A stretch of DNA of 5,477 nt from Chitinophaga pinensis (GTDB lineage: Bacteria > Bacteroidota > Bacteroidia > NS11-12g > UBA9320): assembly GCA_945890595.1 (NCBI GenBank), contig CAMDCQ010000154.1, positions 1-5,477 of the forward strand. The letters are read 5' to 3'. Below the pieces are notes generated by a model. That model was not told the DNA's origin. It saw only the letters and a list, made by a program, of their open reading frames with translations, and searched no databases. Positions 1-5,477 of the stretch are shown piece by piece. Position numbers and translations under genes: made by a program. Positions within the stretch are counted from its first letter, which is position 1; the number at the start of each line of letters is the position of its first letter.

Positions 1-320
1 CTCATTAAATACCCAAGACCTAAAGTACCAAGTATACCGCCTAAAATGAGTAAGGTAATTTGAGTTGGCGAACTTCTTTTAATAGTAAAGCCGATTTTAG
101 CTTTCTGATCCCAATAATAGTAACCGTAACATCCTACGCAGGCATAAAACAGGTAAAGCAATGATTCGGAGTAATATCCACTATGGTAAATAACATAGGC
201 GCCTAGCAGAGACCCTATAATCCCATACAACCAACATTTCTTTTGTTCTTTGATTAGTAAGACCAAAAAAGTAATATCAAAAAGAACAGTAATAAATTCG
301 ATGACAAGAATTGGTGTCAT
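1..320 (-). CDS. pnuC: PnuC-family nicotinamide riboside (vitamin-precursor) transporter, 5' part
   Basis: This is an inner-membrane facilitator of the PnuC family, which takes up nicotinamide riboside for NAD synthesis; close relatives (PnuT) carry thiamine. I read 106 codons from an ATG at 320 before the left edge cuts the gene; the family is usually around 200 residues, so about half is missing. Visible family features are a hydrophobic N-terminal helix (about residues 3-23), then KEQKKCWLYGIIGSLLGAY (24-42), the YYSESLLYLFY segment (49-59) and an aromatic YGYYYW run (65-70) like the YGWWxW motif of PnuC proteins. A further hydrophobic helix covers about 88-106. The start overlaps the stop of a 37-codon ORF (ATGA), suggesting translational coupling. 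No TPP riboswitch is visible upstream, which argues mildly for nicotinamide riboside over thiamine as substrate. Family assignment is firm; exact substrate is inferred. Confidence 0.85.
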   Translation of the reverse strand, partial: MTPILVIEFITVLFDITFLVLLIKEQKKCWLYGIIGSLLGAYVIYHSGYYSESLLYLFYACVGCYGYYYWDQKAKIGFTIKRSSPTQITLLILGGILGTLGLGYLM

Positions 321-430
321 TTATGATTATTTAGTTGTTTCAGTTTTACGTTTTTTAGAGTACTCAATACTAAACGTTCAGAAATTTCTGTAGTGGAAGA
401 AAGGTCCTTAAAAAAATCATGTAACACCAT
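317..430 (-). CDS. possible 37-aa leader or small protein coupled to pnuC
   Basis: This is a short ORF of 37 codons running from an ATG at 430 to a TGA whose bases overlap the pnuC ATG (ATGA, 4-nt overlap). The peptide starts MVLHDFFKDLSSTTEISERL and ends in a Lys/Asn-rich tail; it has no membrane segment or cysteine. In its favour are the coupling overlap, an A-rich leader just before the ATG (typical of Bacteroidota initiation sites) and a TAGATTTG -7-like element about 25 bases upstream. The reading frame is closed by stops immediately upstream, so it is not the end of a longer gene. I do not recognise it. The pattern of an amphipathic N-terminus followed by an LKNVKLKQL-like strand vaguely recalls the start of Crp/Fnr-type cyclic-nucleotide domains, so a decayed remnant is one alternative; chance is another. 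Confidence 0.4.
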   Translation of the reverse strand: MVLHDFFKDLSSTTEISERLVLSTLKNVKLKQLNNHK

Positions 431-445
431 TGTTGTTTTTTATTT

Positions 446-463
446 TTAGATTCGCAAATCTAA
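446..463. repeat. 18-bp near-perfect inverted repeat at the divergent start region
   Basis: TTAGATTCGCAAATCTAA is a palindrome with a single mismatched pair (C452/A455) among nine. It ends on the A of the peptidase ATG at 463 and contains the whole minus-strand -7 element. It could be an operator for a dimeric regulator, a small hairpin in the mRNA, or simply the result of two overlapping TAnnTTTG-like elements facing in opposite directions (TAGATTTG on minus, TAGATTCG on plus). I cannot match it to a known regulator motif. Confidence 0.45.
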
Positions 464-481
464 TGAATATCCAAGCAACAA
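455..481 (-). promoter_or_regulatory. putative promoter for the small ORF and pnuC
   Basis: On the minus strand, TAGATTTG (462 down to 455) matches the Bacteroidota -7 consensus TAnnTTTG exactly. A TTG at 481-479 lies 16 bases upstream of it, slightly closer than the usual 17-23. Transcription would start near 450-448, giving a leader of roughly 20 A-rich bases before the ATG at 430. The element sits across the first codons of the divergent peptidase gene, so the two transcription units share or overlap control DNA. The -7 match is directly seen; promoter activity is inferred. Confidence 0.4.
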
Positions 482-1734
482 CGCGTGTTCTCTTACTTGT
501 GGGATTTGTAATGACGGTGTATATATGTCCGGCACAACATAGAGAATCGGCACAGCAAACTATTAACACACTTTGTAGCGAGGCCTTTTCAGGTAGGGGC
601 TATGTAAACAAAGGAGACAGCGTCGCTAGTAACTATATTGCCAAAAGGATGAGAGACATGGGTTTAAAAGGATATCGTCCCGATTTCTTGAATCCTTTTT
701 TACTGAATGTGAATACATTTAGCAGAACCCAAGTCAAAGTGGATAACAAGGATTTACGTCCTGGTTTGGATTATATAGTAGCCCCTGAGGCACAATCTGC
801 CGAGGGAAAATACAAAGTATTCTATGTTTCACCCAAGTTACTGTCATCTACAAAGGCCGTTAAGAAAGTTAAAAGTGCAATTAAAAAAGGATTTATACCT
901 GTCTTGTGTTCCTATGAGGCAACCAATAAAGTACTTGCAGAAAATGCAGCTAAAATAAAAAAAAGTCTGTCTGGCGCTGTATTTATCCAGCTAAAGTCAA
1001 GTCTTACATGGAGCGTTGCCACAAGTCAAAGTAAAAATACGGAGATTGAACTACTAGACTCTATGTTTGATCGTTATTCTTCAGAGATAAGTGTTAGCAT
1101 AAAAGCTGTTTTTATGAATGATTACGTTTCTCAAAACGTCATTGGTTATGTGCCTGGTCTGGAAAAACCGGATAGTTTTATTATTCTGTGCGCACATTAT
1201 GACCATCTTGGTAAAATGGGTAATGTCACATTTTATGGTGCCAATGATAATGCAAGTGGGATTGCAACAATGTTAGACTTAGCTACTTATTTTGTAAATC
1301 ACCCTCAACGGTATAGCATCCTATTTATAGCTTTTGGTGGGGAAGAAGCCGGATTGATAGGCTCCCTCAATTATGTGAGAAAACCAGTTGTACCTTTGGC
1401 TAATACAAGATTTGTGTTTAATATGGATTTAATGGGAAGTGGAGATAAGGGGGCGACTATTGTGAATGGGAGCATCTATAAAAACGAATATGAAGCCTTG
1501 ACAAAAATAAATACGGAAAAAGAGTATTTGCCCGTGATCAAATCACGTGGCAAAGCGGCTAATAGCGACCACTACTTTTTTACAGAAGCAGGAGTACCGT
1601 CTTTTTTTATATACCTGATGGGAGATTATTCATTTTACCACAGTCCCAATGACAGTCCTGATAATCTTCATTTAGGAGAATATTATGATAAGAGTTTCCG
1701 GTTAATTCGTGATTTTATTGTTTACCTCAACTAA
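463..1734 (+). CDS. exported M28-family zinc peptidase/aminopeptidase
   Basis: This is a di-zinc metallohydrolase of family M28, which removes N-terminal residues from peptides or cleaves related amide bonds; it should act in the periplasm or outside the cell. I start it at the ATG at 463 (423 aa) rather than the upstream in-frame TTG at 430, because 463 gives a clean signal peptide: short polar N-terminus with Arg8, hydrophobic 9-21, then CPA|Q with likely cleavage after residue 24. All M28 metal and catalytic motifs are present: AHYDHLG with His245 and Asp247, GANDNASG with bridging Asp262, FGGEEAGLIG with Glu294/Glu295, NMDLMG with Asp322, SDHYFF (368-373), and YHSPND with His393. Residues about 80-230 form a less conserved insert, perhaps a degenerate PA-like domain. 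It is the first gene of a three-gene operon, 3 bp ahead of the GH3 gene. Active enzyme predicted; substrate unknown. Confidence 0.88.
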   Translation: MNIQATTRVLLLVGFVMTVYICPAQHRESAQQTINTLCSEAFSGRGYVNKGDSVASNYIAKRMRDMGLKGYRPDFLNPFLLNVNTFSRTQVKVDNKDLRPGLDYIVAPEAQSAEGKYKVFYVSPKLLSSTKAVKKVKSAIKKGFIPVLCSYEATNKVLAENAAKIKKSLSGAVFIQLKSSLTWSVATSQSKNTEIELLDSMFDRYSSEISVSIKAVFMNDYVSQNVIGYVPGLEKPDSFIILCAHYDHLGKMGNVTFYGANDNASGIATMLDLATYFVNHPQRYSILFIAFGGEEAGLIGSLNYVRKPVVPLANTRFVFNMDLMGSGDKGATIVNGSIYKNEYEALTKINTEKEYLPVIKSRGKAANSDHYFFTEAGVPSFFIYLMGDYSFYHSPNDSPDNLHLGEYYDKSFRLIRDFIVYLN

Positions 1735-1737
1735 ACT

Positions 1738-3252
1738 ATGCTCACCTTAGTAAACTCCTTTATGGCGTGGAATCTCAAAAAAAGAATTTCAACCATCGAG
1801 TACGCATTTGAAAACGGCGCAGAGGTACAACTGAGTACATTCAATGCTCTTCTCAAAGAAGGTCGAAAAACAATTTTTGGGAAGGAGTTTAAATTTGATT
1901 CAATTCACACTATTCCACAATACATGGAAACTGTCCCACTTTTTACCTATGATACCATAAAACCCTATATACAACGAATGATGGGTGGGGAACGATCGGT
2001 GTTATGGTCAGGTGATATTAGTTGGTTTGCCAAATCTAGTGGCACAACATCAGATAAGAGTAAGTTTATTCCTGTAAGCTACGATGCTCTAGAATACTGT
2101 CAGTTTAGAGGCAGCAGAGATGTGTTAGCATGGTATTATTATCATTATACGGACGCAAAAATCTTTCAAGGTAAGGGACTTATTATAGGTGGAAGCCATC
2201 AGGTTAATGTACTTTCAGAGAACTCATTTTATGGTGATTTGAGTGCCGTAATGATGAACAACATGCCGTTTATTGCTAATTTTTTGGCGACTCCAAGCTT
2301 AGATATTGCTTTACTGCCCGATTGGGAAATTAAAATGGTAAAGATGATTGAGGCTACGTCTAAAGAAAACGTAACTAATATATCAGGCGTTCCGTCATGG
2401 ACGCTACTTTTACTTCGTGGTATCATTGAAAAGACGGGAGCTAGTTGCATCAAAGAGGTTTGGCCTAATCTTGAACTATATGTACATGGCGGTGTTAATT
2501 TTAAACCATACAAAAAACAATTCGAACAGTTAGTGGGTGGAGATATAGCGTATCGGGAGACCTATAACGCTTCTGAAGGCTTTCTTGGTTTGCAAGATAA
2601 AGACGGGGAAGACATGTTGTTAATGTTGGATTATGGGATTTTTTATGAGTTTATTCGTATGACAGAATTTGATACACAGCACCCTAGAACCTATTGGATA
2701 GATGAGGTAGATATTAATACGGAATATGCTGTCATTATTTCAACCAATGCCGGTTTATGGCGATACAGTTTGGGAGATACCATTTCATTCACTTCCAAGA
2801 ATCCGTTTCGATTTAAAATAACCGGACGTACAACTAGCTTTATTAATGCTTTTGGCGAAGAGTTAATGGTGGGAAATGCAGAGGAAGCGCTAGTCGAAGC
2901 ACAAAAGCAGTGTGACTGCGAGGTGGCAGAATTTACTGCAGCACCTGTCTATTTGGAAGGCAGAAATAAAGGGCGTCATCAGTGGGCTATCGAATTTAAT
3001 TTAACTCCTAAATCAGTATCGCTTTTCGAAGAAGTGTTAGACCTAGAGTTACAAAAAAGAAATTCGGATTATGAAGCCAAGCGTAAATCCAATTTAGCCT
3101 TAGAACGCCTGGAAATAGTTAGTTGTTCGAAAGGAACATTTTATAAATGGTTAAAATCGAAAAAGAAGTTAGGTGGACAGAATAAGATTCCTAAACTTTG
3201 CAACGATCGAAAGATATTAGAAGAAATTTTACAAATACACAGAAATGAATAA
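1738..3252 (+). CDS. GH3-family acyl-adenylate/amide synthetase
   Basis: This 504-aa protein belongs to the GH3 family of adenylate-forming enzymes. The plant members (for example JAR1) activate a carboxylic acid with ATP and join it to an amino acid; the bacterial substrates are generally unknown. It has no signal peptide or membrane helix and should be cytoplasmic. The three ATP/AMP-binding motifs are intact: SSGTTSDKSKF (100-110), YNASEG (276-281) and YSLGD (343-347), followed by ITGR (361-364), FGEEL (372-376) and a C-terminal lysine-rich KKLGGQNKIPKL segment (475-486). Length is normal for bacterial members. The ATG at 1738 is preferred over Met9 because the family's N-terminal helix (NSFMAWNLKKRI) begins directly after it. 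There is no Shine-Dalgarno sequence; the gene starts 3 bp after the peptidase stop, and its last 8 bases overlap the next gene, so translation is probably coupled. Family is certain; the reaction here is inferred. Confidence 0.9.
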   Translation: MLTLVNSFMAWNLKKRISTIEYAFENGAEVQLSTFNALLKEGRKTIFGKEFKFDSIHTIPQYMETVPLFTYDTIKPYIQRMMGGERSVLWSGDISWFAKSSGTTSDKSKFIPVSYDALEYCQFRGSRDVLAWYYYHYTDAKIFQGKGLIIGGSHQVNVLSENSFYGDLSAVMMNNMPFIANFLATPSLDIALLPDWEIKMVKMIEATSKENVTNISGVPSWTLLLLRGIIEKTGASCIKEVWPNLELYVHGGVNFKPYKKQFEQLVGGDIAYRETYNASEGFLGLQDKDGEDMLLMLDYGIFYEFIRMTEFDTQHPRTYWIDEVDINTEYAVIISTNAGLWRYSLGDTISFTSKNPFRFKITGRTTSFINAFGEELMVGNAEEALVEAQKQCDCEVAEFTAAPVYLEGRNKGRHQWAIEFNLTPKSVSLFEEVLDLELQKRNSDYEAKRKSNLALERLEIVSCSKGTFYKWLKSKKKLGGQNKIPKLCNDRKILEEILQIHRNE

Positions 3253-3967
3253 ATTCAAAAACTCACTTACACTGCTTTTGCTAGTTGCTTTGGCCTCTTG
3301 CGGTTCTGCCAACAAAAGTACGGACGGTTTATCGCCTTTAGAACCAACCTCTTTCAAGCAAAAAATGGAAGAAATTATCGATTTCACCTTAGTGGACGTT
3401 CGCACCCCAGAAGAATTTGCAATGAATCATATTGATGGAGCGGTAAATATGGATGTAAATGCGGTAAATTTTGCAGAAAGCGCTAAAACGATGGATAAAA
3501 GTAAACCAGTTATGGTGTACTGCAAGTCGGGCGGAAGAAGCGCTACAGCTACAGCTATGCTCAGAGAAATGGGCTATACCGTATATGAGTTAGCAGGCGG
3601 TATTTTAAATTGGCAGTCCGTTGGTTTGCCAATTGCCTCCAATGGATTAAAAAATGATGACGGTTACAGCCTAGCTAGATACATGGAAGAAACAGCTGCA
3701 AGTCCTTTGGTATTAGTAGATTTTCAAGCTACATGGTGTGGTCCTTGTCGAATGATGGCACCACATATTGAAGCACTAAAGGAAAAGTATAAGGATCAAC
3801 TTACAGTTTTAAAAGTAGACACTGATAAAAGTACAGAAGTATCTCAACATTTTCGTATTAGCGGTATCCCTTTAGTCAAGCTTTACAAAGATGGTAAAGA
3901 AGTTTATGACAAAACAGGATATCATAGCCAGGAAGAACTTCAAGCTTTATTAGACAAGTACTTATAG
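3245..3967 (+). CDS. lipoprotein with fused rhodanese and thioredoxin domains
   Basis: This 240-aa protein is predicted to be an envelope-anchored thiol protein. The N-terminus has a lipoprotein signal: Lys3/Lys5, hydrophobic 8-17, and lipobox LASC with lipidated Cys19; no acidic surface-export signal follows, so a periplasm-facing location is likely. Residues about 35-130 are a single rhodanese domain (DVRTPEEF at 51-58; active loop CKSGGRS with Cys93 and Arg98; GGILNW at 118-123), able in principle to carry a persulfide. Residues about 140-240 are a thioredoxin domain with WCGPC (164-168) and cis-Pro209 in the GIP loop. Both active sites are intact. It is the last gene of the operon and overlaps the GH3 gene by 8 bp (ATGAATAA). 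The WCGPC motif suggests a reductant, which in the periplasm would need a CcdA/DsbD-type electron supply not seen here. Likely roles are disulfide reduction or sulfur transfer; which one is not resolved. Confidence 0.88.
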   Translation: MNKFKNSLTLLLLVALASCGSANKSTDGLSPLEPTSFKQKMEEIIDFTLVDVRTPEEFAMNHIDGAVNMDVNAVNFAESAKTMDKSKPVMVYCKSGGRSATATAMLREMGYTVYELAGGILNWQSVGLPIASNGLKNDDGYSLARYMEETAASPLVLVDFQATWCGPCRMMAPHIEALKEKYKDQLTVLKVDTDKSTEVSQHFRISGIPLVKLYKDGKEVYDKTGYHSQEELQALLDKYL

Positions 3968-3970
3968 GAA

Positions 3971-5011
3971 TTATCCCTTAAAGTTTTCCCAACCTTGTGC
4001 TTCTAGGGCCACAACGTTACCCGATTTAGTGATCATTTCTAACCCTAAATGAGGTTCTGTGCAATAACCAATTACAGTGAGTTCAATGGAGTTTTTTACT
4101 TTGTCGTAGTCTGTTTGTGGAAGTGTGAAAAGTAATTCGTAATCTTCACCTCCATTCATAGCACATGTTGTAGGAGCGAGGTTAAATTCTAGGGCAGTAT
4201 CATAGGTTTGCTGGTCAATAGGAAGTTTGTCTTCATACACCCTCATTCCAATTTTTGATTGACTACATAGATGAAATATCTCGCTGGATAGTCCGTCCGA
4301 TATATCGATCATAGACGTAGGAATAATTCCGATTTCGTCTAACAATTCTATGATGTCGGTTCGAGCTTCTGGTCTAAGCTGTCGCCCAACGATGTATTCT
4401 TTTCCTTCCAGATCAGGTTGCATATCTTTTTGGTCTAAAAAAACTTGTTTCTCGCGTTCTAACATTTGTAAGCCCATATAAGCGCCGCCGAGGTCACCAG
4501 AAGCTACCAGCAAATCACCTGGTTTAGCACCAGATCGTTTTACAATTTTTTTCTCGTCCGCATAACCTATAACTGTTACACTTATCATAAGTCCAGTTAC
4601 AGAGCTGCTAGTATCTCCGCCAATTAATTCTAGGTCATACTTATCACACGATGCTTTAATGCCGCGATATAGTTCTTCCACTGCTTCTAACGAATATTTA
4701 CTGGATAATGCAATGCTTACTAAAACTTGATTTGCTATAGCATTCATTGCGCATATATCGCTTACACTAGCACTTATGCATTTATAGCCAATATGCATAA
4801 GCGGACTATACATAAGATCAAAATGTATATTCTCTACAAATAAATCAGTACTAATCACTTGCTGTTTTTGGTTGGTGGCAATTATCGCAGCGTCATCACC
4901 GATACCGTATGCTGTTTCAATATGTTTAATGGTGAACTCTTTTGTAAGGTGTTTTATAAGACCAAATTCTCCCAACTTATTAATTTCCGTTTTTTCTTTA
5001 TTCTCAAACAT
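3971..5011 (-). CDS. thiL: thiamine-monophosphate kinase
   Basis: ThiL phosphorylates thiamine monophosphate with ATP to give thiamine diphosphate, the active cofactor, in the cytoplasm. Numbering from the ATG at 5011 (346 aa, normal for the family), diagnostic motifs are GIGDDAA (36-42), STDLFVENIHFD (54-65), IGGDTSSS (130-137), KRSGAKPGD (158-166), SGDLGGA (171-177), MIDISDGLSSE (234-244), NGGEDYELLFTLP (286-298) and a C-terminal QGWENF (339-344). An in-frame TTG at 5023 could add four residues, but the ATG at 5011 is the better start: the protein then begins MFENKEK, close to other Bacteroidota ThiL proteins. Its stop lies 3 bp from the stop of the convergent rhodanese-thioredoxin gene, and it is divergent from comF across 43 bp. 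No TPP riboswitch is visible upstream. No other thiamine gene is adjacent, so it stands alone here. Confidence 0.95.
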   Translation of the reverse strand: MFENKEKTEINKLGEFGLIKHLTKEFTIKHIETAYGIGDDAAIIATNQKQQVISTDLFVENIHFDLMYSPLMHIGYKCISASVSDICAMNAIANQVLVSIALSSKYSLEAVEELYRGIKASCDKYDLELIGGDTSSSVTGLMISVTVIGYADEKKIVKRSGAKPGDLLVASGDLGGAYMGLQMLEREKQVFLDQKDMQPDLEGKEYIVGRQLRPEARTDIIELLDEIGIIPTSMIDISDGLSSEIFHLCSQSKIGMRVYEDKLPIDQQTYDTALEFNLAPTTCAMNGGEDYELLFTLPQTDYDKVKNSIELTVIGYCTEPHLGLEMITKSGNVVALEAQGWENFKG

Positions 5012-5054
5012 ATTTACTTGCAAAGGTGTTCTATTTGAGTTAAATTCATGCCTA
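5012..5054. promoter_or_regulatory. short divergent intergenic region, thiL and comF
   Basis: These 43 bp must hold, or border, the start signals of both divergent genes. On the plus strand TCTATTTG (about 5029-5036) differs from the TAnnTTTG -7 consensus at one position, with a TTG at 5019-5021 only about 7 bases upstream, too close to be a matching -33 element. The minus strand offers CACCTTTG, a weaker match. Neither is convincing, so promoters may extend into the coding regions. No riboswitch, inverted repeat or Shine-Dalgarno sequence is apparent. Confidence 0.25.
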
Positions 5055-5477
5055 ATGAATAAATTATTGAATTCTCTAAGTCACTTGGTTTTTCCAAATC
5101 TATGTGTTTGTTGTGATGCCTATCTTACATTTCAAGAAGAAGCCATTTGTGATTTATGTTACTTCAGATTACCTAGGTTTGAAAACTATGTTAACCCAGA
5201 AAATAGTGTTGCCAAAAAGTTGTGGGGTAGGTTACCGTTAGTATATTCTTCTTCATACCTTCAGTTCAGCTCAAATAGTGATGTGCGAAAGATCTTGCAC
5301 GAGATAAAGTATAAGGGAAACCGCAACTTGGGCATCGAGATGGGAAAGGCCTTAGGAAGAGCCATGCTAAAAATACCTCAATTAACCAATGCTGATATTA
5401 TTATTCCAATTCCGTTGCACCCTAAAAGAGAATTAGAACGAGGCTATAATCAAAGTAATTTAATTGCTCAAGGTATG
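5055..5477 (+). CDS. comF: ComF-family phosphoribosyltransferase-fold protein, 5' part
   Basis: ComF-like proteins have a zinc-finger N-terminus and a type I phosphoribosyltransferase fold and, where studied, assist uptake of single-stranded DNA during natural transformation; many bacteria that are not known to be competent also carry one. I read 141 codons, all open, from the ATG at 5055 to the window edge. The zinc site is CVCC (17-20) plus CDLC (32-35). The family signatures KILHEIKYKGNRNLG (79-93) and PIPLHPKRELERGYNQS (118-134) are clear. The phosphoribosyl-pyrophosphate loop that would follow lies outside the window, so about 90 residues are probably missing. An ATG at 5048 opens only four codons and is not the start. 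The gene is divergent from thiL. Confidence 0.9.
   Translation, partial: MNKLLNSLSHLVFPNLCVCCDAYLTFQEEAICDLCYFRLPRFENYVNPENSVAKKLWGRLPLVYSSSYLQFSSNSDVRKILHEIKYKGNRNLGIEMGKALGRAMLKIPQLTNADIIIPIPLHPKRELERGYNQSNLIAQGM

Noticed and set aside
379..390. Perfect 12-bp palindrome CAGAAATTTCTG
   Set aside because: It is short, AT-rich and lies within the possible small ORF away from the predicted promoter elements; such a palindrome can arise by chance in low-GC DNA.
321..462. Possible TPP riboswitch upstream of pnuC (to suggest a thiamine transporter, given thiL in the window)
   Set aside because: On both strands I found neither the CTGAGA-type nor the ACCTGAT-type conserved segments, and the leader to the predicted promoter is too short for an aptamer.
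463..540. Lipoprotein signal in the peptidase (Cys22)
   Set aside because: The residues before Cys22 (VYI) do not fit a lipobox; an ordinary signal peptidase I site before Gln25 fits better.
2229..2513. 94-codon open frame on the minus strand inside the GH3 gene
   Set aside because: It lies wholly antisense to a strongly conserved coding segment including the NLELYVHGG region, shows no recognisable domain, and is best explained as a shadow of the GH3 codons.
5012..5054. TPP riboswitch ahead of thiL
   Set aside because: Only 43 bp separate thiL from comF and none of the conserved riboswitch segments is present.
5048..5062. Four-codon ORF (ATG at 5048) just before comF
   Set aside because: It is too short to support as a gene; the comF start at 5055 lies within it in another frame, and nothing else marks it as a leader peptide.

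Overview
The window looks like chromosomal housekeeping DNA from a low-GC member of the Bacteroidota. The evidence is consistent: the proteins resemble Bacteroidota versions of their families, starts have A-rich leaders and no Shine-Dalgarno sequence, one divergent start region carries a TAnnTTTG-type -7 element, and the exported proteins have Bacteroidota-style signals (cleavage before Gln; a lipobox with Cys followed by Gly-Ser). The order or genus cannot be fixed from this window. No mobile element, CRISPR array, tRNA or rRNA is visible.

Layout, left to right. On the minus strand, the 5' part of a PnuC-type vitamin-precursor transporter gene (1-320) runs off the left edge. It is preceded by a possible 37-codon ORF (317-430) that overlaps it by ATGA. 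Divergent to these is a compact plus-strand operon of three genes: an exported M28-family zinc peptidase (463-1734), a cytoplasmic GH3-family acyl-adenylate/amide synthetase (1738-3252), and a lipoprotein that fuses a rhodanese domain to a thioredoxin domain (3245-3967). The first two are 3 bp apart and the last two overlap by 8 bp. Three bases beyond its stop lies the stop of convergent thiL (3971-5011, minus strand), encoding thiamine-monophosphate kinase. Divergent from thiL, with a 43-bp gap, is the 5' part of a comF-like gene (5055-5477), cut by the right edge.

The outer genes have well-understood families: cofactor-precursor uptake (PnuC), the last step of thiamine diphosphate synthesis (ThiL), and a DNA-uptake-related phosphoribosyltransferase-fold protein (ComF). 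The M28/GH3/rhodanese-thioredoxin operon is the part with unknown biology. It joins an enzyme family that makes acyl-amino acid amide bonds in plants, an exported metallohydrolase that could cut amide bonds, and an envelope-anchored thiol/sulfur protein. No substrate can be named from sequence alone.

There is no gene-free stretch longer than about 145 bp. The two divergent intergenic regions (around 321-462 and 5012-5054) are the likely sites of regulation. The most notable regulatory feature is an 18-bp near-perfect inverted repeat at the start codon of the peptidase gene, which overlaps the predicted promoter of the pnuC side.
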